From an uncultured delta proteobacterium (lineage in GTDB: Bacteria; Desulfobacterota; Desulfovibrionia; Desulfovibrionales; Desulfovibrionaceae), in contig LT599019.1 in assembly GCA_900079685.1 (NCBI GenBank), forward strand, positions 1 through 53,333: DNA of 53,333 nucleotides. Reading direction: 5' to 3'. The position numbers were made by a program, and so were the translations under genes. Within the stretch, counting starts at the first letter, position 1, and every line of letters starts with the position of its first letter. Shown piece by piece: positions 1-9,145 of the stretch. The notes under the pieces are model-generated. The model had not been told where the DNA came from, made no database searches, and was given only the letters and a program-made list of their open reading frames with translations.

Positions 1-624
1 GTACCGCCCATCCCGCTCTGCCGCCTCCCGCGCCTTGTAGAGCTTGTCCCGCACGTTGCCGGTCAGGTATTTATCCCGAATTTCCCATTGTTCATTGGCC
101 GGATTGAGAAAAATCAGCCCCTGTTCCTGCAACTCTTTTTGAATGGCGTCAGCGGGACGGCGCAAAAGCCGGTCCATGCGTGAAAAATCCACCTTCCCCG
201 TTTCCCGCAGCGCAATAACCAGGGCGTCCTTGACGGTTTCAGCCTGTTCCGCGACTTGTGCCGGTTTGAGCACCCGCTGCCGAAAGATAGCCGCCTTTCG
301 CGCCGAGGCAGGCCGGGCGGCTCTGCCTTGCTTTTTGGCGACTTCCCTGGAAACGCCCTTGTCATAATCCATTTCCAGGGACTCCAGCAGGGAATGTTCC
401 GGATCGTCGCGCATGAGGGAGCGGTTCGTTTGTGAATTGAGATGGCCATAGCGTTTTGCAAAAGCGTCATACTGCCGGTTGAGTTGGCCGCGCAAAATCT
501 CCATCTGGCTCTCATCGCCATTGGTCTTTTCCGCGTTTATCAACTCGCGCAAAGAGTCCCGAATCTGAATCATGGACGCTAGGCGTTGCCGGGCCGTGTC
601 ATTTTTGACCTGGTAAACGTCATA
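1..624 (-). pseudogene. Downstream fragment of a DNA methylase/helicase gene, split by an IS and cut by the window edge
   Basis: The minus strand is open from base 624 to the window edge and encodes about 208 residues beginning YDVYQVKNDTARQRLASM, a charged, helical sequence. Removing the insertion sequence at 625-1478 and one TA copy joins this frame exactly to the gene at 1478-3460 (GGS followed by YDVYQV). It is therefore the continuation of that large methylase/helicase protein. No start codon with a ribosome site is evident, so it is probably not translated alone. The protein runs out of the window. Visible motifs are few; the helicase part expected in this family would lie further left. 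Confidence 0.8.
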
Positions 625-1478
625 GATAGTGTCGTCACGAGATTGTCTAAAATTTGATTTTGTGGCATAGTTCGCTTGCCTTCCACCGCAAGCGAGGACC
701 ACATGTCACGACCTGCCCATAGACGACACGACATTTCTGATGCTGTTTGGAAAAAACTCGAGCCTCTTTTGCCTGGCCGCGAAGGGAGTTGGGGCGGCGT
801 AGCCCACGACAACCGACGCTTTATAGATGCAGTTTTTTGGATCATGCGCACCGGTGCGCCATGGCGAGATTTGCCGCCCGACTTTGGCGGCTGGAGCAAC
901 ACCCACCGTAGATTTATTCGCTGGCGTGATAATGGTGTGTGGGAACGACTGCTTGAAATGTTGATCGACGAGCCGGACTTTGAATGGCTGATGATCGATG
1001 CCAGCCATTGCAAAGTTCATCCCCACGCGGCTGGAGCCAGAGGCGGCAATCAGGACATGAGCCGCACAAAAGGGGGCTCAACACAAAATTGCATCTGCCG
1101 TGGATTCGCATGGTATGCCGCTCAGGGCTATTATTACACAGGGTACAACAGCAGATTGCACTCAGGCAATCGCACTGATTGACGGATTTACAGCCGAAAA
1201 TCTTTTGGCGGACAAAGGCTATGACACGGATGCGATTATTGAGCAGGCCAAAAGCCAGGGGATGGCACCGGTCATCCCCTCGAAGAAGAATCGCAAAGTA
1301 CAACGAGATTACGACAGGGAGCTATACAAAGCTCGTCATCTGGTAGAAAACGCCTTCTTGCACTTGAAGCGGTGGAGGGGCGTTGCTACCAGATATGCAA
1401 AAAACACGGCGTCATTTCTGGCCGCAATACAGATCAGGTGCATCTTTTTATGGGCTTCTGTCTCGTGACTACACTGTC
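625..1478 (+). mobile_element. IS5-family insertion sequence, 854 bp, TA target duplication
   Basis: Terminal inverted repeats lie at 625-642 (GATAGTGTCGTCACGAGA) and, inverted, at 1461-1478 (GACAGTGTAGTCACGAGA), matching at 16 of 18 bases. TA at 623-624 and 1479-1480 is the target duplication. Deleting the element plus one TA restores the reading frame of the interrupted host gene, which fixes the ends. The single transposase on the plus strand, the size and the short TA duplication fit the IS427-like group of the IS5 family. Confidence 0.9.
703..1468 (+). pseudogene. IS5-family transposase, in two overlapping frames
   Basis: This is a DDE transposase acting on the surrounding IS ends. The amino part (ATG at 703, preceded by GAGGA) reads MSRPAHRRHDISDAVWKK and carries the first catalytic Asp in DASHCKVH. 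The carboxy part, in another frame from about 1100, carries ADKGYD (second Asp) and VENAFLHLKRWR (catalytic Glu). Joining them to the family sequence KGGLNTKLHLAVDSHGM needs a -1 shift at the A4G5 run (1068-1076) and one more missing base near 1097. The first shift could be programmed, as in some IS5 relatives. The second looks like a real lesion, so the enzyme is probably inactive. Confidence 0.8.
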
Positions 1479-3460
1479 TAGGAACCGCCGCCAAAATCAC
1501 CGGCAGTCTTGAATACGACTTTCCGGCTTTGCGGCTCGACACAGAGCGCCCCCATTTTTAGCGATTGAAAATAGGCCGAACTGATAAAGTCTTCATTGCG
1601 TTCTTCCGTGACCGTGTTTTCCACGGCTTCGGTGTGCGGAACGTAGAGATTTCCCGGCAGAGCTTCCAGGCGCTTTGCAATTTCATGGCCCAAATCCATG
1701 AGCGGCGCGTCAGAAACACAATTCAGCGCGTCATGGAACATGCCCCCGGAATAGGCCATTTTCCCTATTATCTGGCCGGGATTGGCAGCGAAGTAGCTGT
1801 TGACGGTCGCGGGCTTCGTCCCGCCGTCCTTGTGGTCCTCCGCGACAATGGAAGCGGTACGGGTCCACTCTTTGCCGCGCTTGTTCTCGCCGGTATTTTT
1901 CTGGAAAAAGACAATATCCGTGGTGACATCGGTCAAGGCGTTTTGCCGGAATGCGGTTTCCGGCAGGCGGACAGCCCCCAGGAAGTCGGCATACTGCGAA
2001 ATGTGTTCCCGCACGGACGGGTCCGCAGCGTCCAGAAAGAAGCGGCTGACCACAAACGCGCCAACGCCGCCCTCCCGTAAGAGTCCCAAGGATTTTGAAA
2101 TAAAATAGTTGTGGATGGAGAATTTTTTCAGTTCCGGATAATCCGGATCGTACAGCGACTGCTTGCCGAAAGGCGGGTTGCCCACAACGGCGTCGAAAAC
2201 GGGCGAGGTGAGACCGGCGCCCTGAAACCCGTTATTGACATGCCGCGCTTTGGGATAAAGATATTGTGAAATGGCCGCTGTAGTTGGGTCCAGTTCCACG
2301 GCCAGAAACTGCGCGTCGAAATTCTCCGGGCAGAGGCCCATGAAATTGCCGATACCCGCCGATGGCTCCAAAATGCGAAGACTGCCGCTTTCGCCCATGC
2401 CCAAGGTGGATAAACCCTGGTATATCCCCTTGATAACCGTTTCGGAAGTAAAGTGGGCATCTTGAGTGGAGCGGCGGGCTTTTGCGTATTCGTCGGGAGC
2501 AAGCAGTCCCTGCAATTCCCGGTATTCAGCGGCCCATTTCTCATTTGCCGGGTCGAATGCCTGCGGCAGTCCCCCCCAGCCGACATAGCGGACCAGAATC
2601 TTTTTTTCTTCCGGGCTGGCCTGGTCCGCACCTGCTTCCTGAAGCTGTTTCAGCAGGCGTATGGCGGCGATATTATCAGCAAACTTCGTTTTCGCGCCGC
2701 CAACGCCCAACTGGTCATCCGGAGTTATTCGGTAATTGTCAGACTCATATCTATCCCGGCCAACTCCAAAATCTCCCAATCGCTCATCCCCCGGAGCTTC
2801 GCTTGCCGGGCTGACTCGCTGCACAGGGTCCGCTTCTCCAATGTCTGTTGCTGGTCCAGACGCAGCAGCAACGCCAAATCCCCTTGCTGTTCCAGCCGTT
2901 TCAACTGGTCCGGGTCGTTCAGCGCCCATCTGTCCAAAATCAAGTAAGCTGAATTGGTGAACCCTCCGCTTCTGACTTCCCGTATCGTTTCCGGCTTGAG
3001 AACGCTTCGGGCTATTTCCAGCGGGCTTGTCTGTCTGTCGAGCATTGTGAACCTCCGATGTAAGTGTGTTGCCCTTGGTGAAGGCCGCAACTTCTTCCAC
3101 CGTCAGGTATTGGGATTTTCCTCTGGCAAAAAGGTTTCCCGGCGTATCCTTGTCTCCATCAACCGACTGCATGATCTCCGGATTCCGGCTGACCATGCGG
3201 CCCCCGTCTTTCAGTGCATAAACGGTCGCGCCTTTGCTGTTCAGGCCAAGACGGACATAGGGGGGCGACAACTCTTGCTGCACAACGTCATTTTCGGGCG
3301 TTCCCAATGCGGCTACGTTTTTTTGCCCGGTATGACTCTTATCTTCCTCAAGGTCGGCCTGAATGTTTTCAGTCCGAATCTGCTCAATCTGGTCCGTCAT
3401 AAGGTCCATCATAAAAGACAGTTGACGGGGATCGTATTTCTGTTTGCGTCGTCTTGCCAT
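1478..3460 (-). pseudogene. Amino part of a large N6-adenine DNA methylase/helicase, interrupted by the IS
   Basis: The 660 codons from ATG 3460 (MARRRKQKYDPRQLSF) encode a charged amino region, then YVGWGGLPQAFD, the AdoMet site LEPSAGIGNFMG (about residue 365) and the methylase motif VGNPPFGK (about residue 425). NPPF marks an N6-adenine methyltransferase. Together these are typical of the very large methylase-helicase (SNF2/strawberry-notch-like) proteins of integrative elements, thought to modify or protect element DNA. An in-frame upstream ATG at 3490 is less likely. The frame stops at 1478-1480, at the IS border, so the present product lacks everything encoded left of 624. Confidence 0.8.
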
Positions 3461-3499
3461 TTCCCGTGCCTTTTGGCCGCAAAGCCTCAAGGCGGGCGG

Positions 3500-3904
3500 T
3501 TATCTTCCGTGGAGCTGCACGAAACGCGCCGGTGTCAATATTGCCGGGCGTTCCAGGCCAAGATTTTCAAAATCTTTGTCGCCTGTAAGCAGAACGTCAA
3601 CATCCTCAATAATGGCTGTCGCCAGAACAGGCACATCATCAATGTCGCGTAATGCCGGATACTTGTCTTTATCAATATTATCCGGTGTATAGACGAACTC
3701 AAAAGGTAAATTGGTCAAAAATATATCCAGCGAAACGGATTTGTGGCTGAATTTTGCCGCCACAACCCTTTTCAGTTCTTCTATGACATACGATGACAGC
3801 ACGATTGTATGTTCATCAGTAAGAACATCAATCATATCTGATATATGCTTGCTCTGAAAAACAAAAGCTGAAATGAGAACATTGGTATCAAGCATTACTC
3901 TCAT
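3500..3904 (-). CDS. PIN-domain toxin of a toxin-antitoxin pair
   Basis: The 134-residue product starts MRVMLDTNVLISAFVF, the first acidic motif of PIN-domain ribonucleases. It has further conserved acids in VIEELKRV, the pair in LRDIDDVPVLATAI, and the closing TGDKDFENL. This set builds the metal site that cuts RNA in VapC-like toxins; the overall form matches the putative PIN-family toxin group (COG1569-like). Its start overlaps the stop of the antitoxin gene by 4 bases (ATGA), so the two are co-translated. The RNA target cannot be told from sequence. Confidence 0.88.
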   Translation of the reverse strand: MRVMLDTNVLISAFVFQSKHISDMIDVLTDEHTIVLSSYVIEELKRVVAAKFSHKSVSLDIFLTNLPFEFVYTPDNIDKDKYPALRDIDDVPVLATAIIEDVDVLLTGDKDFENLGLERPAILTPARFVQLHGR

Positions 3905-4155
3905 TGCTTACCCTGCTGCCTCACTTCTTTCACCATATCGACTACATCCTGCTCGGTTTCCAGCCCCAGGCGTTCCGCCTCGCCTTTGAAATCTTCTCTT
4001 ACTTGGGCGAAAGCCAGTTTTGCGGCATTTTCCACGACAATTCGCCCGTTATCCTCATAAAACACAACCTTATCGCCCTCGCCAACCTTGAGTTTTTTAC
4101 GGATTTCAAGGGGGAGAGTAATTTGTCCGCGAGTGGTAATCTTTGCCAGTTCCAT
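3901..4155 (-). CDS. AbrB/MazE-type antitoxin
   Basis: This 84-residue protein has the swapped-hairpin AbrB DNA-binding fold at its amino end: MELAKITTRGQITLPLEIRK, with the diagnostic RGQITLP and KVGEGDKVVFYEDNGRIVVEN. The acidic helical tail would bind and block the PIN toxin encoded just downstream. AGGAGG lies 7 bases before the ATG. It probably represses its own operon through the palindrome in its promoter. The pair would stabilise the element against loss. Confidence 0.9.
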   Translation of the reverse strand: MELAKITTRGQITLPLEIRKKLKVGEGDKVVFYEDNGRIVVENAAKLAFAQVREDFKGEAERLGLETEQDVVDMVKEVRQQGKQ

Positions 4156-4191
4156 GTGCTGCCTCCTTACGGAATCTTATTTTCAAGATAA

Positions 4192-4207
4192 ATCTTACTT
4201 GTAAGAT
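4192..4207. promoter_or_regulatory. Palindromic operator over the antitoxin-toxin promoter
   Basis: ATCTTAC-TT-GTAAGAT is a perfect inverted repeat lying over the -10 box. A second, shorter pair (ATCTT at 4174-4178 and AAGAT at 4185-4189) follows one turn downstream. Placement and symmetry suit binding by the AbrB-type antitoxin for autorepression. Confidence 0.6.
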
Positions 4208-4231
4208 ACGGCTGGCAAGCAAAACTGTCAA
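4203..4231 (-). promoter_or_regulatory. Sigma70-type promoter of the antitoxin-toxin operon
   Basis: On the minus strand TTGACA (4226-4231) and TATCTT (4203-4208) are separated by exactly 17 bases, about 45 bases upstream of the antitoxin start. This is the best promoter match seen in the window. Confidence 0.7.
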
Positions 4232-4249
4232 GCTCCACCTTTCTCGCGG

Positions 4250-5020
4250 TTACAGCATCGTTTCATCCATCAGCCCATTGGTGATGATTTGAATGATCCG
4301 CGTTTTGGCGTCTTCGTCGCCCTGGCGGGCCTTTTTCGCCAATTCCAACGCCTGATGCAGCTCAGATGCCTTGAAATCGCAAGCGGTGAATCTGATGCCC
4401 GCCAGAATATAGGTGGGCGTGGAAGAAATGCGGGAGCGGGCTGCGAAAATATCTTGGCTGACCTGTTCCGAGGCTTCCTTGGTCAGCGTTTCCGTGAACT
4501 TCTCCGGAGAAATGGCCGCTTCCTGAAGGGCCAACAGCAAAGCGGCTTCATACGGAGCCGGAATGCCGAGCGTGGTTTTCTGCATGACCGAATCCCAAAA
4601 AAGATTGGCAGCGTTGACGGAAAACCGCTTCAACGCTTCATAGCTCAAGGCTTTTTTCATGGAATCGCCATATTGGTTATCCGGAATGTGGCGCACGACG
4701 ATGCACATATCGGGGTTATTCCGTTGTGCCTGCACCAGCTCCTGAATACCGCAGTAGGGACATTCAAGATTGGCCCAATACTCAACAATATCACCCTGGA
4801 AATCTGCTACGGGGCGACCGTCAAGGCACGTCCTGCCGGTGGTAAGACCTTCCAGGGGATTATAAGGCATAGCAAGGTCTTTCATGACTTCGGCCTTTAC
4901 CCCGGCTTCAACGGCAATCCGTTCCGCGATGGGAGTTCCGGCATATACCGGAGCCAGCATTACAAACAGGCAGTAAAACGAAACCGCCAGAGTCGAAAAA
5001 AATCTACGCCGCCATGCCAT
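4250..5020 (-). CDS. Periplasmic DsbA/DsbC-like thiol-disulfide oxidoreductase of the transfer operon
   Basis: The ATG at 5020 is chosen because AGGAGG lies 7 bases upstream; it gives 256 residues with an amino signal segment (MAWRRRFF, hydrophobic to VYA, residue 27). The thioredoxin-fold active site is CPYC at residues 87-90 (YWANLECPYC), and TPTYILAG near the end is the cis-proline loop. It probably forms or corrects disulfides in exported transfer proteins. Conjugation systems often carry such an enzyme (TrbB or DsbC type). It overlaps the end of dotL by 17 bases, so it belongs to the same operon. Confidence 0.8.
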   Translation of the reverse strand: MAWRRRFFSTLAVSFYCLFVMLAPVYAGTPIAERIAVEAGVKAEVMKDLAMPYNPLEGLTTGRTCLDGRPVADFQGDIVEYWANLECPYCGIQELVQAQRNNPDMCIVVRHIPDNQYGDSMKKALSYEALKRFSVNAANLFWDSVMQKTTLGIPAPYEAALLLALQEAAISPEKFTETLTKEASEQVSQDIFAARSRISSTPTYILAGIRFTACDFKASELHQALELAKKARQGDEDAKTRIIQIITNGLMDETML

Positions 5021-6779
5021 GAGAAGCCTCCTGATTAAGTTGCAGTAATTGCGGCACACGAAGCTGTGCCTTTTTCAAAGAAGGGTTGGCGAAAAACATA
5101 TCGCCCCGGACAACCTGGCCGGAAAAAATGAAATGCGCCTCGCCCTCTATCTGTTCCTGTAAATCGCGCAAAACAACGCGATCTTCCTTGTCCACCGTGG
5201 TATTCATCGTGTCCCGGTACTCGGAACTGAATTTCTCGTTGATTGTGTAGCCGGTAGTGCGAACGACCGTGCTTTGCCCGGCCTGGCCGCGTATCAGTTC
5301 CCAGGTCTTTTCCGCGTCCTGCATTTTCATGAAAATTTTGATGGATGTGTTGGCCACCATCTGTTGAGCGCCTTTTTTGTCGGCTTCCAAAATACCGGCA
5401 TAATCCTGGCTGGCGACAATGGCGGCAATGCCGAGGCCCCGCCCTTGGGTCAGCACGACCTCAAAGCCCGGCGTAACAATAGCCGCGTATTCGTCCACAA
5501 TGCAGAGATACGGGCCGATACCCACGGCATCCGTGGGCAGAGCTTCCAGCACGTCCGCCGCATCGCCCTCAATCTGCGCTCCAAGGCCGACCGCGCAGGC
5601 ATTGCGGATTGCGGACAGGCTGATTTTGCCGAGGCTGGCGAGTTCGGCAGGCGCTTTTTCCAGTGACGGCAAAAGCACGACCAGAATACGGCGCTGCATG
5701 ATGGCGTCCGCGAAATCCACTTCGCCGTCCTCCGCGCCGTAAATATGGGAATAGGTGTCCGTCAGGCTGGAAAGCGCCTTGCCGAAATAACTTTGGGCAT
5801 AACCAAATTGTTCCGCGAAAGACGGCGGCTGGTCCTTCATTTCCCGCCCGGCGATCCAGCCGGAAGTGCCAAGCGCCGCCTGGATGGAGGCGCGGCTTTC
5901 CTCGTCCAATTCCGGACGCAAAGCCAGCGCAACACATTTTTCCAAAGCAAGGGATTCGCGGATCACACTGGTGGACAGTTTCAGAAGTCTCTTGTCCCGC
6001 AAATCCACCAGAGCGTACATGACGCCGGAAATCAGCGCCTGCGCCTTGTCCGCGAAAATGCTGTTGGCCCCGTCAGAAACGGGCATAAGCGATACCAGGA
6101 GTTGCGTCAGGGCTTCCGCGCTGCCGAAGGTAAAAGGATTGTTGGTATTGGACAGGCGGCGCGGAGATTTGCCCTTGACCTTGCCGGACGTGCCGTAGTT
6201 CAGCACCCGGAAATCATCGTCGCGGCCAAGATACCGCGCCATCTGCCATATCTGGACGGCCAGCTTGGGCGAGGCTTTGGGGTCGATGTAAAACAGCCCG
6301 CTCCCGGTAGCCAGAGAGTTGTAGGAAAGCGAAACCAGGGTTTCGGTTTTGCCGCTGCCGGTGGTGCCGAACAACAGGGTGTGCGTCAGAATATCCTTGC
6401 CTTTCAACCACAATTCTTGTTTGTCCTGCAAACGGTTGCCAAGGAAAAACAGTCCCTCCGGTTTGGCGAAACCGCTACGACCGGGCAAGGGGTCGCCTTT
6501 GTCCGTTCCAGACAGGCCCATAGGCATCCGGAACGGCAAGCGTTCATTGCTGACGCAGGCGCAACGCAGAAAGAACAGCATGGCCCCGGTTCCAAAAAAT
6601 ACTATGGCGCACATGGGGAACAGAAACAGACACACCCCCGCCGCAAAAATACCCCCGGTCTGCACCTGACCGAGCTTGAGCGCATCCCCAAAGCGTTGCA
6701 CCGGAGAGCGTACATCACGAAGAAGCGGTTTACGGTCCTGTGTTTCCTGGTCTTCCAGACCTCTAAGCTGTCTTTCCAT
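5004..6779 (-). CDS. dotL: Type IV coupling protein, DotL/TrbC family
   Basis: This inner-membrane ATPase links DNA or protein substrates to the type IVB channel. From ATG 6779 (just after the dotM stop, with AGGGG upstream) it has 591 residues. Membrane segments lie at about residues 42-72. The Walker A loop is GTTGSGKT (138-145), and CIVDEYAAIV is the Walker B strand with its acid pair. The frame is open further upstream, but that part overlaps dotM and lacks coding character. Its pairing with dotM matches Legionella and IncI plasmids, where DotL-DotM form the coupling complex. One copy of the dispersed CAGACACACCCCC motif lies inside its membrane-segment codons. Confidence 0.92.
   Translation of the reverse strand: MERQLRGLEDQETQDRKPLLRDVRSPVQRFGDALKLGQVQTGGIFAAGVCLFLFPMCAIVFFGTGAMLFFLRCACVSNERLPFRMPMGLSGTDKGDPLPGRSGFAKPEGLFFLGNRLQDKQELWLKGKDILTHTLLFGTTGSGKTETLVSLSYNSLATGSGLFYIDPKASPKLAVQIWQMARYLGRDDDFRVLNYGTSGKVKGKSPRRLSNTNNPFTFGSAEALTQLLVSLMPVSDGANSIFADKAQALISGVMYALVDLRDKRLLKLSTSVIRESLALEKCVALALRPELDEESRASIQAALGTSGWIAGREMKDQPPSFAEQFGYAQSYFGKALSSLTDTYSHIYGAEDGEVDFADAIMQRRILVVLLPSLEKAPAELASLGKISLSAIRNACAVGLGAQIEGDAADVLEALPTDAVGIGPYLCIVDEYAAIVTPGFEVVLTQGRGLGIAAIVASQDYAGILEADKKGAQQMVANTSIKIFMKMQDAEKTWELIRGQAGQSTVVRTTGYTINEKFSSEYRDTMNTTVDKEDRVVLRDLQEQIEGEAHFIFSGQVVRGDMFFANPSLKKAQLRVPQLLQLNQEASHGMAA
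6624..6644 (+). repeat. Dispersed motif copy 1, inside dotL
   Basis: Core CAGACACACCCCCGCCGC with AAA before it, identical over 21 bases to the copy at 52432. It lies in membrane-segment codons of dotL on the opposite strand. Confidence 0.75.
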
Positions 6780-6789
6780 AATCGTTCCC

Positions 6790-8172
6790 CTAATACTGTT
6801 CTTGCGCCAAATACGGGTCGGAATTGGCGTCATACATTTCCGGATCGTCCTCCGCGTCGGCAAGGACCAGATCGGGCATGGGTTCGATGCCAGCGGCCCC
6901 GGACCCGGCAGAAGCCGTTCCAGAATCATCATTGGAATCCGGCGTGGTCTGCGGTCCGACATCCTGAGATGCCTTCGGCCCGTCAGGGCGGCGGGCTGTG
7001 TCTGCCATCCATCCCTGTCCGGATAAGGAATCACGCAAGCTCACGACCGCAGGAACCACATGCGGCTCATGCAGCGCCTGCCCCGCTTTTTCTTCCGCCG
7101 AATAATGCGCCCAGGCCGCAAACGCTTCCGCCCAAGCCGCACGTCCCCCGCACTGGTTGAGCGCGTACCAAAGAGCACGATCCAGCGGACGGAGCCATAG
7201 AAATTGGGAGCTGGCCAACACGCCTTTTTGCCGCGCACGGGTCAAGAGCGCCATGAACCACGGCAATTCATACGAAGTATGCCGGGTGATGGATTTTTCC
7301 GACAACACGACCTGGTGCCGCTCCCAGGGCTTTATCAACCGCTTGGCAAAATCGCTGCGCTCCAATATGCGGCACACCGCCTTGCCGTCCTTTTCTGTGT
7401 AGGAATTGGCAATGGCATCAAGGATTCCTACACATTCTTTCTTTTCCCCGGCGGCATATGCGAGAAAGGAGACAGCCAAGGCCCGACGACCAGGAGAAAG
7501 AGCCTCAAACCCGGAAAACACCGGACCAAGCTGTGCTTGCAGCACGGCAAGGGTTTTTGCCTCATCCAATCGGGCGCAGCCATAAGCGGGAAGGTCCACG
7601 GAAGCCAGACCGCCCTGTAACGCCTGTTCCGCCGTAAACAGTGTCCCATTTTCATCAAGCAGCAGGCCATGCTCCAGGGCGAATTGAACAGGGCTGCGGG
7701 CAATACGCCACAAGCCGGAATCGTAGGACTCCGGAGAAAGCAGATATTTGCCACGCCCGACTATCGGACGCAGGCAGGCGAAAGACTCCGCGTTGTGTTG
7801 CAGCAGGCTTTCCATGTTCAGGCGGCGCACAAGTCCGCGTGTTCTGCCCATGTAAATGGAAGCGGCGCCAAGCAAGACGAGCAAAAAGGCGAAAGGCCAG
7901 CGGACCCATTTGCCGGTATAGGTCAAAACACCCTGCATCCGTTCCCAGGTCAGCGATTCCGGGTCCAGACCGGAGATATGCGCCCAGGCCGTTTGCGCTT
8001 CTTCGGAGAACGGTACAAATGCTTTGAGTTGCGTTTTCGACAAAGAAAGCAGCCAATCGTTGATATAACCGGCCTTGGCAACGTAAATCGCGGGTATCAC
8101 GACCAGGATGATGAGCAGGAGCACAACCCACAAAAACATATGATCGTCCAAATCTTCCCGGTTCTGGCTCAT
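6790..8172 (-). CDS. dotM: Coupling-complex membrane protein, DotM/TrbA (IcmP) family
   Basis: The 460-residue product has two amino-terminal membrane segments (FLWVVLLLIILVVIPAIYVA and WPFAFLLVLLGAASIYMG) and a long soluble domain. RARQKGVLASSQFLWLRPLDRALWYALNQCGGR in that domain is characteristic of DotM. DotM/TrbA works with the coupling protein DotL in substrate recruitment. The carboxy tail is acidic and low in complexity. The ATG shares one base with the preceding stop (TAATG), and dotL follows 10 bases after. Confidence 0.9.
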   Translation of the reverse strand: MSQNREDLDDHMFLWVVLLLIILVVIPAIYVAKAGYINDWLLSLSKTQLKAFVPFSEEAQTAWAHISGLDPESLTWERMQGVLTYTGKWVRWPFAFLLVLLGAASIYMGRTRGLVRRLNMESLLQHNAESFACLRPIVGRGKYLLSPESYDSGLWRIARSPVQFALEHGLLLDENGTLFTAEQALQGGLASVDLPAYGCARLDEAKTLAVLQAQLGPVFSGFEALSPGRRALAVSFLAYAAGEKKECVGILDAIANSYTEKDGKAVCRILERSDFAKRLIKPWERHQVVLSEKSITRHTSYELPWFMALLTRARQKGVLASSQFLWLRPLDRALWYALNQCGGRAAWAEAFAAWAHYSAEEKAGQALHEPHVVPAVVSLRDSLSGQGWMADTARRPDGPKASQDVGPQTTPDSNDDSGTASAGSGAAGIEPMPDLVLADAEDDPEMYDANSDPYLAQEQY

Positions 8173-8729
8173 TATTCGCTCTCCCTGCCCGACATGGTGT
8201 CGGACGCCGAATCGGGCGTGAAAAGCGGCAGCGCAAAAATTCCGGAGCGCCGTAACCGCGCCAGGTGAGATTTTACTTGTGCGATATAGGCATCGCGCCG
8301 ATGGGGGGTGCGGGAATGATACGCGCCGATGGCCTGCCAGATGTTTCCGGTACGGTTATATTCTTTACGGAGCAGCCATGCCGCCGCATACGCATTGGTG
8401 CAGCCGTCTTGCAAAACGGCCTCCGGGGCTATGCCCATTTTGACCAGTTCGTTGATGTGCGTGGTGTTGACCTGAAATGGCCCCATATCCCAAGTGCCGT
8501 TGTTGTTTTGCAAGGCTTCCCCTGTCCGGCCATTTTCCGTGGCCAGGATGCCGATAAGCGCGGCCAGCGGTAAATCACTGACGCGGGCAGCTTCGGCAAC
8601 ACAATCAGCGGTCAGGGGTGCAGCTTGTGGCAGAGCCACTTTTTCGCGCCCGGCACTATTGGCGGACGCGGCTCCCGGCAGCAGGCACAGGGCGGCGCAC
8701 ATATATATAATGAAGTGCGCCACACTCAT
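8172..8729 (-). CDS. Conjugation-associated lytic transglycosylase (SLT fold)
   Basis: From ATG 8729 the protein has 185 residues with a signal peptide (MSVAHFIIYMCAALCLLPGAASA). The lysozyme-like domain has the catalytic Glu in LIGILATENGRTGEA, then NNNGTWDMGPFQVN and the AYAAAWLLRKEYNRTGNIWQAIGAYHS block typical of SLT enzymes such as VirB1/TrbN. It would cleave peptidoglycan so the secretion channel can cross the wall. Its start overlaps the upstream gene by 4 bases and its stop overlaps dotM by one. Confidence 0.88.
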   Translation of the reverse strand: MSVAHFIIYMCAALCLLPGAASANSAGREKVALPQAAPLTADCVAEAARVSDLPLAALIGILATENGRTGEALQNNNGTWDMGPFQVNTTHINELVKMGIAPEAVLQDGCTNAYAAAWLLRKEYNRTGNIWQAIGAYHSRTPHRRDAYIAQVKSHLARLRRSGIFALPLFTPDSASDTMSGRESE

Positions 8730-9145
8730 TTTATCTTGTCCTTTATCTTGATGACGTAATTGCCGCCCGTGCCGTATACTTTGTACAGATTGTTCCCGCC
8801 GAGCTGGTTGACGGTACTGAGCACCTGGTTGTGCGCCTCGTTGATTTTTTGCTGAATCATTGAATCGACCTGGTTGCACAGGCCCGTGATAATCTGGTCC
8901 ATGCTCGGCAAATTCACGCCAAGGGTGAACCCATCCCCAATGTGGTTGATGACACTGAGACAGTTGGAGAGCGGCCCCCGCTCCGACTCCGGATCGGGCA
9001 ACAACACATTATGGCTGTCGGAGACTCGACCGCTACGCTCAAGAATGGCCGCGCTCACGGCTTCTTGCGTATCCTGGCAGGAACCGGCGAAGCACGGCGT
9101 TGCGAACACCGTCAGCAGCATAATGGCAGCAAAAAGTATCCTCAT
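8726..9145 (-). CDS. Small exported protein of the transfer operon, function unknown
   Basis: The 139-residue product has a clear signal peptide (MRILFAAIMLLTVFATPCFAG). The mature part has three Cys residues (GSCQDT, LSNCLS, GLCNQV) and a glycine-rich end. I do not recognise a named family. Its place between topB and the lytic transglycosylase, with 4-base overlaps on both sides, says it is made with the transfer apparatus and is probably periplasmic. Confidence 0.7.
   Translation of the reverse strand: MRILFAAIMLLTVFATPCFAGSCQDTQEAVSAAILERSGRVSDSHNVLLPDPESERGPLSNCLSVINHIGDGFTLGVNLPSMDQIITGLCNQVDSMIQQKINEAHNQVLSTVNQLGGNNLYKVYGTGGNYVIKIKDKIK

Noticed and set aside
5745-7160. 471-codon plus-strand frame opposite dotL and dotM
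   Set aside because: It is antisense to two well-identified genes and Arg/Gln/Pro-rich, as expected of a mirror frame in G+C-rich DNA.
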